A DNA stretch of 64,000 nucleotides from an uncultured Schlesneria sp. (lineage in GTDB: Bacteria > Planctomycetota > Planctomycetia > Planctomycetales > Planctomycetaceae): assembly GCA_903904835.1 (NCBI GenBank), contig CAIVEI010000206.1, forward strand, positions 36,993 to 100,992, in the 5' to 3' direction. The notes beneath the pieces are model-generated. The model was not told where the DNA came from. It was given only the letters and a program-made list of their open reading frames with translations, and made no database searches. Positions 45,881-55,386 of this stretch are shown here, piece by piece. The position numbers and the translations under genes were made by a program. Position 1 is the first letter of the stretch, and every line of letters begins with the position of its first letter.

Positions 45881-48262
45881 ATGGCCTTTATGACGGATCA
45901 GCAACAACCCCGGGACGTGGACGTCAAACGCGTTGCAGCAGAACTGCATCTGCGATATGACCAGGTCCAGCACACAGTTCAATTGCTGGACGAAGGGAAT
46001 ACGGTTCCCTTTATCACGCGTTACCGGAAAGAACGAACTGGAAACTTGCACGAAGAACAAATTCGTGCCATTCAAGAGCGTGTGCTCTCGCTGCGTCACA
46101 TTTCCGAGCGAGCTGCGGATATTCAACGACTGATCGAAGCACAGGGAAAGTTGACTCCCGAGCTGAAGTCAGAAATTGAAAAGGCTGATTCGCTCAAGCG
46201 GCTTGATGACCTGTATCTTCCTTTTCGCCCCAAACGCCGTTCTCGTGCGACGATGGCCAAGGAACGGGGGCTCGAACCTCTGGCCGACGCGATCTGGAAC
46301 CAGACGGTTTCCCAGAACGATCTTGTGAATGCGGCATCGGCTTACGTTAATCTTGAACAAGAACTGCCCGACACTGGTAAAGTTCTCGAAGGTGCCGCGG
46401 ACATTATTGCCGAACGGATCGGAGATGACGCCAATCTGCGGGAACTCTGTCGGAAGGTCGCGAAAGAAACGGGTCGGCTCGCCTCGTTTGGAACCAAAAG
46501 CGCCGATCAGACTCATCCTGAGTTTCGAGATTACTTCGAATACACTGAGCCAGTCTCCAAGATTCCGCCGCATCGAATCCTGGCGCTCAATCGCGGAGAA
46601 GAACAAAAAGCACTCAGGGTCAGCTTCAACTGGGACGACGAACGGGCAATGAATGTTGCGGGCGACCATTTGAAAATCAGCCAGCATCGATGTCGCGAAT
46701 TGATGACCAGTTGTGCGACAGACGCACTGGCCCGTTTCATTCAACCGGCGCTTGATCGTGAGTTTCGACGAGACTTGACCGAGAAAGCAGAACGTCACGC
46801 CATTTCGGTCTTTGCCCAGAACTTGCGAAATCTATTACTACAGCCGCCATTGCATAGTCAACGGGTACTGGCCATTGATCCGGGTTTTCGGACCGGTTGC
46901 AAACTTGCCGTACTCGACGAAGTTGGTGGCGTCGTCGTGGTGGATGTGATGTACATTCTGTCCGATGAAAAGAAGCTTGATGCCAAAGCAAAACTGACAA
47001 GCCTCATTCGCGAGCATCGCTGCCAGGTGATTGTGATCGGCAACGGAACGGCGTGTCGCGAGACCGAAGAGCTTGTCGGTGAGCTGATCTCGACCGAGCT
47101 TCCCGATATTCAATACATCGTCGTCAATGAGGCTGGAGCCAGCATTTATTCGACCAGTGCTGTCGCTCAGCAGGAATTTCCTGAACTGGACGCGATTGCT
47201 CGCGGAACGATTTCGATCGGCCGCCGATTACAGGATCCCCTCAGCGAACTCGTCAAAATCGAGCCGCAACATATCGGCGTTGGCATGTATCAGCACGATT
47301 TGAATATCAAGCAACTGAAAGAGACTCTTGATCAAGTCGTAGAGTCGTGTGTCAATTATGTTGGTGTGGATATTAATCGAGCAAGTTCATCGCTCCTGGC
47401 TCACGTCTCCGGTTTCAATCAACTGCTGGCAAGACGGGTCGTCGAGTATCGCGACAAACAGGGGTCGTTTACTAACCGGCAACAACTGATGAATGTTCCA
47501 GGGATTGGCCCGGCAACGTTCACTCAAGCGGCGGGTTTTCTCAAGCTCGACGGAGACGAGCCTTTCGATAATACGTGGATACATCCGGAGAGTTACGAAA
47601 TCGCGAGAAAGTTGCTTGAACGATGCTCGCTTTCTCCGGACGACGTCCGACCGATCGCCGACCGATCGGTGTTGAAGGAACGGTTAAGCGGCGTGATCGC
47701 AGCCCGACTTGCAGACGAACTCGGTTGTGGAATTCCAACGCTCGAAGACATTCTCGACGATTTGCAACGGCCTGGCCGCGACCCGCGTGCCGATCTTCCT
47801 CCACCGGTGTTTCGAAAAGGGGTCTTGTCGCTTGGTGATATCGAAGTGGGAATGGAGTTGCAGGGAACCGTACTGAACGTTGTTGATTTCGGTGCCTTTA
47901 TCGACGTGGGGCTAAAGGATTCAGCTCTCGTACACATCAGCCAGTTGTCGACTCAATTCGTTCGTTCGCCGCATGACATCGTATCGATCGGCGACGTCAT
48001 CAAGGTGTGGGTGCTGAGTGTTGATCGCGATCGCAAACGGGTCGGCCTGACAATGATTCAACCCGGTGCAACACAGCCCACGACGACGGTTCGCGCCGCA
48101 TCGCCCGCTCGCAGTCAGAGCGAGAATCGGCCATCAACGGAGAATCGCCCTTCGGTCGTTCCCAAGCCAAAGTCGTCAACAGTTGAGTCGAAGCCTCGGC
48201 AGCCCGGATTAATGAAGGGCTTCGACGAGCTCAAACAAAAGTGGCAGCAAGAAAAAAAATGA
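45881..48262 (+). CDS. tex: Tex family RNA-binding transcription accessory protein
   Basis: 793 residues from ATG 45881 (ATG 45890 also possible). Order: N-terminal Tex helix-turn-helix ('VKRVAAELHLRYDQVQHTVQLLDEGNTVPFITRYRKERTGNLHEEQIRAIQER'), a YqgF/RNase-H-like core (LAIDPGFRTGCKLAVLDEVGG), helix-hairpin-helix ('LMNVPGIGPATFTQAAGFLKL'), and an S1 RNA-binding domain at about 655-725 (GMELQGTVLNVVDFGAFIDVGLKDSALVHISQL). A Ser/Pro/Lys-rich tail follows. Tex binds nucleic acids and RNA polymerase in the cytoplasm. The length fits the family. Confidence 0.96.
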   Translation: MAFMTDQQQPRDVDVKRVAAELHLRYDQVQHTVQLLDEGNTVPFITRYRKERTGNLHEEQIRAIQERVLSLRHISERAADIQRLIEAQGKLTPELKSEIEKADSLKRLDDLYLPFRPKRRSRATMAKERGLEPLADAIWNQTVSQNDLVNAASAYVNLEQELPDTGKVLEGAADIIAERIGDDANLRELCRKVAKETGRLASFGTKSADQTHPEFRDYFEYTEPVSKIPPHRILALNRGEEQKALRVSFNWDDERAMNVAGDHLKISQHRCRELMTSCATDALARFIQPALDREFRRDLTEKAERHAISVFAQNLRNLLLQPPLHSQRVLAIDPGFRTGCKLAVLDEVGGVVVVDVMYILSDEKKLDAKAKLTSLIREHRCQVIVIGNGTACRETEELVGELISTELPDIQYIVVNEAGASIYSTSAVAQQEFPELDAIARGTISIGRRLQDPLSELVKIEPQHIGVGMYQHDLNIKQLKETLDQVVESCVNYVGVDINRASSSLLAHVSGFNQLLARRVVEYRDKQGSFTNRQQLMNVPGIGPATFTQAAGFLKLDGDEPFDNTWIHPESYEIARKLLERCSLSPDDVRPIADRSVLKERLSGVIAARLADELGCGIPTLEDILDDLQRPGRDPRADLPPPVFRKGVLSLGDIEVGMELQGTVLNVVDFGAFIDVGLKDSALVHISQLSTQFVRSPHDIVSIGDVIKVWVLSVDRDRKRVGLTMIQPGATQPTTTVRAASPARSQSENRPSTENRPSVVPKPKSSTVESKPRQPGLMKGFDELKQKWQQEKK

Positions 48263-48292
48263 AAGCCAGAGTACAACGTTTCGGGAAATGAA

Positions 48293-49273
48293 ATGAATCT
48301 GAACAGGCGAACGTTTCTGGCCACCGCAATCGGCTCAACGATGGCAGCCGAATGCTCAAGTCCATTCCTTTTTGCTGCCGATTTGGTCCCACCCCGAAAA
48401 ATTCAATATATCGATATCCACACGCATCTCGGTGCGTTCTACCATGGGCGTGAGCTGACTGCCGAACTTCTCGTCCGATTCATGGACCAGCACCAGGTCG
48501 AACGTGCCTGCGTTTTACCGCTGGTCTCGCCCGAGTCGGCTCCGATACCACAACCTGTTTCGACGGCGCTCAAGGCTTATCAGGAATTTCCCGAGCGGAT
48601 TATTCCTTTTTGCGTCGTCGATCCTCGCGCCGTGACGCCGCCCGGACAACGGACAGGACACGTGGCAGGAGTCAGAGGCCTGATTGAGATTCTCAAGCGT
48701 TATCAGGATGCGGGGTGTAAAGGGCTTGGCGAACATAAGACCGGTTTGCACTTCGACGCGCCGCAACAGATGAACTTGTATGAAGCCTGCGACACAGTAG
48801 GCTTTCCGATCCTGTTCCATCTCGACGATATCCGTAATCCCGATACGCCGGGCTTGCCGCGGTTGGAAAATGTGCTGAAAGCGTTTCCAAAACTCCCGTT
48901 GATCGGGCATGCGGCGGGCTTCTGGGCGTCGATTTCGGGTGACGCTACGTTTGAAGATTTTGGACGTTACCCGAATGTGCCAACCCCCGTCACACCAGGC
49001 GGTGCGCTGGACCGATTAATGGAGAAATATCCAAATCTCTACGGAGATCTCTCGGAACCTGGCGGTGAAAAGGCGATTGCCCGTGACTTGAAGTTCGGGC
49101 GCGAATTCATCATCCGACATGCAGACCAACTTCTGTTTGGCACCGATGTGCTGATGCCGGAACAACAGATCCCGCAGTTCGCTCTGTTAGACTCGTTGAA
49201 GTTGCCCGAGGAGGTCCAGTACAAAATCTATCGGGGAAACGCGATCAAGTTGCTGCGTCTGGAAGGTGTTTAA
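48293..49273 (+). CDS. Exported amidohydrolase-2 family protein
   Basis: 326 residues with a Tat-like leader (LNRRTFLATAIGSTMAAECSS). The metal-binding HxH is in YIDIHTHLGAFYHG; the other ligands probably lie in FHLDDIRN and IGHAAGFW, with the final Asp in LLFGTDVLMP. This is the amidohydrolase_2 (metal-dependent TIM-barrel hydrolase or decarboxylase) layout. In planctomycetes such exported versions occur near PSD1/DUF1501 genes, as here. It starts 30 bases after tex, but regulation looks separate. Confidence 0.88.
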   Translation: MNLNRRTFLATAIGSTMAAECSSPFLFAADLVPPRKIQYIDIHTHLGAFYHGRELTAELLVRFMDQHQVERACVLPLVSPESAPIPQPVSTALKAYQEFPERIIPFCVVDPRAVTPPGQRTGHVAGVRGLIEILKRYQDAGCKGLGEHKTGLHFDAPQQMNLYEACDTVGFPILFHLDDIRNPDTPGLPRLENVLKAFPKLPLIGHAAGFWASISGDATFEDFGRYPNVPTPVTPGGALDRLMEKYPNLYGDLSEPGGEKAIARDLKFGREFIIRHADQLLFGTDVLMPEQQIPQFALLDSLKLPEEVQYKIYRGNAIKLLRLEGV

Positions 49274-49457
49274 TTTGTCGTATGGACGTCCTTTGCCGAA
49301 AAATGGAATCCACCTTCGTCATACCGAAGTCCGTATTAGTCGATCCGCGGCACGCCTTGTGTACGATATCAAGCGGAATAGCTGTTAGAATTCGCTAAGC
49401 ACAGCGAACTGTTGGTTTCGGTGAATCTCACAAGTTCTAGTCGGCAAACCCTTTCGA

Positions 49458-51761
49458 ATGGCGATTGTCACCATGCGGGTACGATGCTTTTTTCTGCTGG
49501 GAATTCTGTGCATTAGTTTGTTGTCGCCTTTGATTTCGTTTGGTGAGTCGCACTGGTCGTTTCAGCCAATCCTTCGTTCGGCAAGTCCTGTCATTAACGA
49601 CAATGATGGCTGGTCCCGTAATCCAATCGATTCATACGTTCTTGAGCAACTGCAGAAAAATCATCTCCAACCTTCGCCGATAGCCGCTCTCGAAGCGTTC
49701 GTTCGACGAGTGACGCTCGATCTGATCGGGTTGCCTCCCACGTTGCCCGAAGTTGACGAGTTTCTCGACGACGAACGTCCAGATGCGTTTGAACGAGTTG
49801 TCGACCGGCTTCTCGCGTCACCGCATTACGGGGAACGATGGGCACGGCCGTGGCTCGATCTCTGTCACTATGGCGACACCGACGGACATCTGACAGATCA
49901 ACTTCGTCCTGTCGCCTGGCGATATCGAGACTGGGTCATTAGCGCACTGAATTCAAACCTTCCCTTCGACGAATTCACAATTTCCCAATTGGCAGGTGAT
50001 CTTGTTAAAAGAGACTCGCGAAGTGCACTACCAGCAACTGACGATCCGATTCTCGGAACCGGGTTTCTGCGCCAGACCTTGAGCAACCGCGAGGGAGGAG
50101 CTGACCTGGAAGAATATCGTGTCGAGCAGATCGTTGACCGGACGGCGATGGTCGGCACGATCTGGCTCGGCCTGACGGTCGGATGCGCGCGTTGCCATGA
50201 CCACAAGTACGATCCGTTGACGCAGAAAGAATTCTTTCAGTTGTACGCGTTTTTCGATCAGGCTGACGAACTCAACATCGATGTTCCGTTGCCCGGTGAG
50301 CGCGAGGCTTATTTGCAATCTCGACCCGAATACGATCGGCGTCGTCGCGACGTGATCGAGCCTTATCGGACGGGACTGACTGCCTTACAGAAAGCGTGGG
50401 AGTCGAAGGTGCTGCATGCACGTGCTCATCCAGGCGAAGACCACGTTTGGGATCGGCAGTGGGAACTGCTTGGATTGATCTGGGGAGGTGGGCTTGGCGA
50501 AGGACAACTCGAAGGGACCGAGATTGTTAAGCTTGGCTGGGAAAACAGGACGCCCCGTCAACAGGACGACTTGCTCGATTATTTTCTGGAGCGGGGGTCC
50601 GTCACCGACGAAAAACAATTTGCCGAGCTGAAGCTGGGTGAACTTAGAAATCAGTTAGTCGCCATCAAGAAACAGTTTCCTCAAGCGATGGCGACACGCG
50701 CACCCGTGATGATGACGTCACAAAATCCCCGTCAAACGTATCTGCACGAACGTGGCGAATTTCGCAGTCGCGGACCGAATGTCGAACCCGCCCTGCCCGA
50801 TTGGCTGAATGCTTCGCACAAAGTATCAAGTGATCCGCCTGGAGGGAATCAGAACATTGTTCAGAACCAGCCTTCTCGGCTGGCACTCGCACAGTGGTTA
50901 GTTTCAGGCGATCACCCCGTGACGGCACGAGTGACGATGAATCGAATGTGGCAAGAATTCTTTGGTAAAGGGATCGTCACCACGCCCGATGACTTTGGCG
51001 CCCGAGGAGCCAAGCCGACGCACCCGCAGTTGCTCGATTGGCTCGCAAAAGAATTTTCCGACAGAGGCTGGAACGTCAAAGCAATGCATCGAAAAATCGT
51101 TTGTTCTGCCACCTATCGGCAATCATCTCGACCTCGGCCCGAATTGATTGAGCTTGATCCCAGTAACTCGTTGCTCGCCCGTCAATCCAGTCTCCGCGTC
51201 CCCGCAGAAACCGTACGCGATTCGATCCTTGCAGTGAGTGGTTTACTGAGCACCACCCTGGGCGGTCCCGGCGTTTATCCCGCTCAAGATGAACGAGTCA
51301 CCACGGAAGCGTTTGGCAGCAATTCCTGGACGACCAGCAAAGGGGGCGACCAGTACCGCCGCTGCATTTACACATTCATTCAACGGACATCGCCGTTTGC
51401 TCAATCGATCACGTTTGACGCTCCTTCGCCACAACGAATTTGTGCACGCCGTGATCGCTCAAATACCCCGATGCAGGCATTAACGCTGCTGAACGATCCG
51501 GCCTTACAGCAAATTTCTGCTTCGTTTGCGGAGGGGCTGCGTCTGTCGAACACGAATTCCGATCGAGAGCGAATCGCACTAGCGTTTCGACGTTGCCTGA
51601 CTCGGTCGGCAAAAAACGAAGAACTCGATCGGCTGGAAAAATATGTCGAGCAGCAACGTGCAGAGTCACGCGTGACCAATCATACAACGACCGGTCAGGC
51701 GGAATGGGCTGATCTGGCAAGCGTAATGATCAACTTACACGAATTCATCGTTCGCGATTAA
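49458..51761 (+). CDS. DUF1549/DUF1553 (PSD1) protein without cytochrome domain
   Basis: 767 residues with a signal peptide (about 1-30). DUF1549 begins almost at once: HWSFQPILRS...RNPIDSYVLEQL...FVRRVTLDLIGLPPTLPEVDEFLDD...YGERWARPWLDLCHYGDTDG. A middle region carries CARCHDHKYDP, and DUF1553 follows (HPVTARVTMNRMWQEFFGKGIVTTPDDFG... RRDRSNTPMQALTLLNDPALQQ). The PSCyt1 heme domain that normally precedes DUF1549 is missing, so it cannot carry the CxxCH of that type, though the later CARCH could still bind heme. It pairs with the DUF1501 gene 28 bases downstream. Confidence 0.93.
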   Translation: MAIVTMRVRCFFLLGILCISLLSPLISFGESHWSFQPILRSASPVINDNDGWSRNPIDSYVLEQLQKNHLQPSPIAALEAFVRRVTLDLIGLPPTLPEVDEFLDDERPDAFERVVDRLLASPHYGERWARPWLDLCHYGDTDGHLTDQLRPVAWRYRDWVISALNSNLPFDEFTISQLAGDLVKRDSRSALPATDDPILGTGFLRQTLSNREGGADLEEYRVEQIVDRTAMVGTIWLGLTVGCARCHDHKYDPLTQKEFFQLYAFFDQADELNIDVPLPGEREAYLQSRPEYDRRRRDVIEPYRTGLTALQKAWESKVLHARAHPGEDHVWDRQWELLGLIWGGGLGEGQLEGTEIVKLGWENRTPRQQDDLLDYFLERGSVTDEKQFAELKLGELRNQLVAIKKQFPQAMATRAPVMMTSQNPRQTYLHERGEFRSRGPNVEPALPDWLNASHKVSSDPPGGNQNIVQNQPSRLALAQWLVSGDHPVTARVTMNRMWQEFFGKGIVTTPDDFGARGAKPTHPQLLDWLAKEFSDRGWNVKAMHRKIVCSATYRQSSRPRPELIELDPSNSLLARQSSLRVPAETVRDSILAVSGLLSTTLGGPGVYPAQDERVTTEAFGSNSWTTSKGGDQYRRCIYTFIQRTSPFAQSITFDAPSPQRICARRDRSNTPMQALTLLNDPALQQISASFAEGLRLSNTNSDRERIALAFRRCLTRSAKNEELDRLEKYVEQQRAESRVTNHTTTGQAEWADLASVMINLHEFIVRD

Positions 51762-51789
51762 TAAATCGAACTTTCGACGAGGACCACTC

Positions 51790-53235
51790 GTGATGCAAAT
51801 TCAAGACGCCGTTCGAAATCTTCATCGCCGATGTTTCGTGAAGCAGTCTGCTGGTGGACTGGGTGGTATCGCCTTAGCCTCTTTGTTACAGCAAGAAGGA
51901 CTTGCCAGGCAGACTGATCGACCGACTCCGCTAGATCCTCGCCAGCCCCATTTCAAACCTCGCGCCAAGAATGTGATCTTTCTGTTCATGGCGGGTGCAC
52001 CGAGTCAATTGGATTTGTTCGATCCCAAGCCCGAAATGCAGCGACTGCATCAACAGCCGGTGCCTCCGTCGTTTCTTGCCGGGCTGAGCGATTCGCTGAT
52101 CAAGGGAAGCGCCCGGGTCATGGCGTCGCCGAGGACGTTTGCGAAGCATGGTCAGTGTGGCATGGATTTTTCCGACTATCTTCCCCATCTGGCGAAGCGT
52201 GCCGATGACTTGTGCATGATTCGGACGATGCACACCGATACTTCCAACCATGATCCCGCTCAATTGCTGATGCAATGTGGCGTTCCCAGATTCGGCTCGC
52301 CCAGCATGGGGTCGTGGGTCACATACGGTCTGGGAAGTGAATCTCAAGACCTGCCGGGTTTTATCGTGCTGCTGTCGAACAACGGACCGGGTGATATCGC
52401 GGGGACGGCCTTGTGGGACAGTACGTTTCTTCCCGCTCCCTATCGAGGCGTCACGTTTCGAAGCAAGGGCGATCCAATTCTGCATCTCGCCAGCCCTGAG
52501 GGGTTCACACCCGAGCGTCAACGAGATCGCTTGACCGCGATCAACGATCTCAATCGAATCCGATTTCAGCAACAGCCTGATCCCGAAATAACGGCACGGA
52601 TCGAAGCCTACGAACTGGCATTCCGCATGCAAACCGCTGCACCAGAACTGTTAGAGTTTTCGCAAGAGACACCCGCGACACTCGAGTCGTACGGGATTGG
52701 AAACGAAAAGACCGACACGTTTGCCCGCAATTGTCTGCTCGCCAGAAGAATGGTCGAGAGAGGAGTTCGTTTCGTTCAGTTGTATCACTACACCTGGGAC
52801 GACCATTCGGATTTGAACGCCAATTTGAAAGTGAACTGCGACAAGACTGACAGACCCGCAGCCGCGCTGATTCACGATCTCAAGCAAAGAGGCTTGCTCG
52901 ACGACACGCTCGTGATCTGGGGGGGCGAGTTCGGTCGCACACCAATGAACGAAGTCAGGCGAGGCAATAGCCCTGGCAAGGAAGGCCGCGATCATCACAA
53001 AGCAGCCTTTACCATGCTGCTCGCAGGTGGCGGCGTTCAGGGGGGCCAGATCATCGGTGAGACCGACGAATTAGGCTTCAACCCGATCAAAACCCCGGTT
53101 CACGTGAACGATCTTCAAGCGACGATCCTACACGCCCTGGGTCTCGACCATGAGCGCCTGACATTCCGCCACCAGGGCCGTGATTTTCGTTTGACGGACG
53201 TGGCGGGAAATGTGGTTCATCAGGTGTTCGGGTGA
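51790..53235 (+). CDS. DUF1501 domain-containing secreted protein
   Basis: 481 residues. The start is GTG 51790 or the adjacent ATG 51793. The N-terminal 'FVKQSAGGLGGIALASLL' is a Tat-like signal without the second Arg of RR being clear. The DUF1501 core is intact: NVIFLFMAGAPSQLDLFDPKPEM, RTMHTDTSNHDPAQLLMQCG, FVQLYHYTWDDHSDL, LVIWGGEFGRTPMNEV, and the C-terminal 'DELGFNPIKTPVHVNDLQATILHALGLDHERL'. It is the partner of the upstream PSD1 gene, in the same order as the 23-28 kb pair. Confidence 0.93.
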   Translation: MMQIQDAVRNLHRRCFVKQSAGGLGGIALASLLQQEGLARQTDRPTPLDPRQPHFKPRAKNVIFLFMAGAPSQLDLFDPKPEMQRLHQQPVPPSFLAGLSDSLIKGSARVMASPRTFAKHGQCGMDFSDYLPHLAKRADDLCMIRTMHTDTSNHDPAQLLMQCGVPRFGSPSMGSWVTYGLGSESQDLPGFIVLLSNNGPGDIAGTALWDSTFLPAPYRGVTFRSKGDPILHLASPEGFTPERQRDRLTAINDLNRIRFQQQPDPEITARIEAYELAFRMQTAAPELLEFSQETPATLESYGIGNEKTDTFARNCLLARRMVERGVRFVQLYHYTWDDHSDLNANLKVNCDKTDRPAAALIHDLKQRGLLDDTLVIWGGEFGRTPMNEVRRGNSPGKEGRDHHKAAFTMLLAGGGVQGGQIIGETDELGFNPIKTPVHVNDLQATILHALGLDHERLTFRHQGRDFRLTDVAGNVVHQVFG

Positions 53236-53372
53236 GGTGGTTGTGACAAACCGTTTGTCTGTAATCAACATTTAGATCGGGAGGAGCTAACATCGAAATA
53301 TTACCTTTCGCCCAAATTGATGCTCAATATCGGGATGCAATCGAGGCGCCAGGCAAAGATCTCACGCGTGCC

Positions 53373-53960
53373 ATGGATCTCGCGAGAAAATACCCGTTTA
53401 ATCTAACCCGGTCTGACATCAACACCTCGGTTTTGCTGCGACTGAAGTCGTTTTTTTTCGCCCAAGCATTGATAAAGAAGGAGTTAAATAAGGTATATGC
53501 ATCATCCGCAGCGGACTTTTTTGTTGAGACAATAAGCTTCTTTCTGAAAGTAATTGTGGAAACGGCACTACCGTTACACACGATCGCCTCAGAAAAAAAT
53601 CTGGTCAACAAGCGAGGCGCCATGCGACCGGATATTTCAATTTGGAAAGGTGAAGAAATTGTTGCGGCAATTGAATGCAAGACACAGCTTGGATGGAACA
53701 GAGACGGCTGGTTGGACGATTTTGTAGAAAGGGAGCAGCGGCTTCACAAAATCAATCCGAATGCGAAACTATTCCTTCTCGTTATGACGGCGAGCAATTG
53801 GTCGGGATTTGGTACCGATAACCGCGCCGGAAATCAGTTCTTCGTTCTACTTAATACCATTTGGCCGGATGCTTTCGAATCAGACGAGACCAATTCCGGT
53901 CATATCGTTCATCGAGTGGAAGACCTCTTCAACAGGATCATAGAGCACGCAAATGGCTGA
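53373..53960 (+). CDS. Possible PD-(D/E)XK nuclease-like protein
   Basis: 195 residues if it starts at ATG 53373. The likely active-site motif is RPDISIWKGEEIVAAIECKTQ: Pro86-Asp87, a short beta strand, then Glu101-Cys102-Lys103, the PD...ExK spacing. A helical N-terminal part precedes it. Base composition is more AT-rich than in its neighbours (lysine, isoleucine and TTT-rich codons), suggesting transfer. The frame is open upstream to 53265 and passes a very strong GGGAGGAG at 53279-53286, seven bases before ATC at 53292, so the real start may be ATC. It is not clearly related to any restriction enzyme I can name. Confidence 0.55.
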   Translation: MDLARKYPFNLTRSDINTSVLLRLKSFFFAQALIKKELNKVYASSAADFFVETISFFLKVIVETALPLHTIASEKNLVNKRGAMRPDISIWKGEEIVAAIECKTQLGWNRDGWLDDFVEREQRLHKINPNAKLFLLVMTASNWSGFGTDNRAGNQFFVLLNTIWPDAFESDETNSGHIVHRVEDLFNRIIEHANG

Positions 53961-54207
53961 CCCAAAACATTCAATTAAAAACGAGCGCACAACTTTGAGC
54001 ACGATTGCCCGTTTCGAGAACGGGACAAAGGAATCGCACCGCAATTTTGCGGAAGAAGTATCGGAATACCCCTGCAGTAGCCAGTATGTAAAACACGTGG
54101 CCGCGTCACGTTTTGGTCATAACGTGGGAGAAGGCGTGTTTCCCGACGTGGCTCGTACGACTCAAAAACGACGATGTTCCCAGAGTCGGCGACCGGCATC
54201 GGTATTT

Positions 54208-54323
54208 GGCCTGAAAGGCTAAAACAAACCAGCCCAGGGCAGAGCGACGCGGCGATAGCCGCAAAGCGTCGCCCTGGGTCCGGTGTCTAAAGATGTGCCA
54301 GCCCTGTCAAGGGCGACACAATC
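54208..54323 (+). repeat. REP-like palindromic repeat, copy A
   Basis: About 115 bases: GGCCTGAAAGGC, then a hairpin core CCCAGGGC...GCCCTGGG with inner GCGACGC/GCGTCGC, then GTCTAAAGATGTGCCAGC-CTGT-AAGGGCGACACAAT. It lies just downstream of the transposase stop (54349) in direct orientation; copies B and C are described below. Confidence 0.85.
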
Positions 54324-54348
54324 CGTTGCAACGTTGCCAGATCAATCT

Positions 54349-54801
54349 TCAATCCCACACATATCGCTCGTCAAATTCGATTTCGTGCCGTTTAAAAAGG
54401 AGTCGTAATTCATCCTGAAATGTCATCTTTCGATGATGTTCTTCCTGATTCGCGATGTATTCCTTCACTTGTTCTACGTTGGATTGAGAGACGGAAAATG
54501 CGGCGTATCCCCCCTGCCAATAGAACTCCTGGTTGCGGGTTCCCTCAGTCTTCATCCATTTGGAACTCGCCTTTTTCACCTCTTCAACGATTTTGGAGAG
54601 TGCGTGGTTTTTTGACAGCGAAAAAAGTGCGTGAACATGGTCATCCACCCCGCCGATGATCAGCGCGGGGCTTTCCAAATTTTGAAATATGCCCGATTGG
54701 TAGGAATAGAGATGTTTCCGCACTTCGGCCGGAATCCACGGATTGCGGTGTTTGGTGCTGTAGACCAGATGTACCATGTTTTTGACCAATGATTGCGACA
54801 T
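54349..54801 (-). CDS. Y1 (IS200-like) transposase, RAYT-like
   Basis: From ATG 54801 (AAAGGA upstream) the protein has 150 residues. It is a HUH/tyrosine-type TnpA: the HUH motif is DHVHAL and the catalytic tyrosine is in EQVKEYIANQEEHH. The lengthened reading to 54894 would run into the flanking repeat and is unlikely. REP copies lie in opposite orientation on both sides, 26 and about 50 bases away. This is how RAYT proteins, which mobilise or maintain REP sequences, are arranged. Part of the core ('IVEEVKKASSKWMKTEGTRNQEFYWQGGYAAFSVSQSN') follows the planctomycete/cyanobacterial IS200-like subfamily. It looks intact. Confidence 0.9.
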   Translation of the reverse strand: MSQSLVKNMVHLVYSTKHRNPWIPAEVRKHLYSYQSGIFQNLESPALIIGGVDDHVHALFSLSKNHALSKIVEEVKKASSKWMKTEGTRNQEFYWQGGYAAFSVSQSNVEQVKEYIANQEEHHRKMTFQDELRLLFKRHEIEFDERYVWD

Positions 54802-54850
54802 TTGTATTGGTCCTTTCGTTGAATGATGCCATTGAATTGAAAGGTTTGGA

Positions 54851-54963
54851 ATTGTGTTGCCCTTAACAGGGCGAAGGTGTTTCTTCTTGCTCACCCAGGG
54901 CGGCGCTTTGCGGCTTTCGCCGCGTCGCTCTGCCCTGGGCTGATATGTTGAAGCCTTTCAGGC
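54851..54963 (-). repeat. REP-like palindromic repeat, copy B (inverted)
   Basis: Inverted relative to copy A: ATTGTGT-GCCCTTAACAG, then CCCAGGGCGGCGCTTTGCGG...GCTCTGCCCTGGGCTG, then GCCTTTCAGGC-type end. With copy A it brackets the transposase gene. Confidence 0.85.
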
Positions 54964-55268
54964 TAAAGACCCAGAATATGGCAAAAACTCAGGAGCACTG
55001 CATTTGCTTGGATCTTTTCGCGAGACTCTTCATTAAACCTTTGGTGACACACCCTTTCCCGTTTTGTTTCTAAATAAGAATAACGCAAATGTCCTGTAAA
55101 TATGTCGAGAAAGTTGTCCTGCGCCAAGATAGGTGGTTTGTTAGATCCCTGGCGATATCACCGCGTCGTCAACGGCAGGTAAAATGATGAGAGTCCCGAG
55201 TCAATTGCCTCTCAATAAAGAATGGAACCGCTTCCGGCGTTGGTGTCAACCATCGGCCATTGGTCAAT
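54964..55268. other. Intergenic stretch, no gene seen
   Basis: About 300 bases between REP copies B and C. Partly AT-rich (for example around 55065-55110) without a supported reading frame, RNA or terminator. Confidence 0.4.
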
Positions 55269-55383
55269 GGCCTGAAAGGCCAACACATGTCAGCCCCGGG
55301 CAGAGCGACGCGGCGGAAGCCGCAAAGTGCCGCCCTGGGTTTGATGTCTAAAGATGTGCCAGCACTGTTAAGGGCGACACAAT
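55269..55383 (+). repeat. REP-like palindromic repeat, copy C
   Basis: The same 115-base unit in the orientation of copy A (GGCCTGAAAGGC, CCCGGGCAGAGCGACGCGGC...GCCCTGGG, GTCTAAAGATGTGCCAGCACTGTTAAGGGCGACACAATC). It ends three bases before the stop codon of the giant gene. Confidence 0.85.
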
Positions 55384-55386
55384 CTT

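Noticed and set aside
53953..54222. 89-residue open frame overlapping the end of the nuclease-like gene
   Set aside because: The second half (from about 54130) consists of intergenic repeat-like DNA and REP copy A; no known domain, and the composition is not protein-like.
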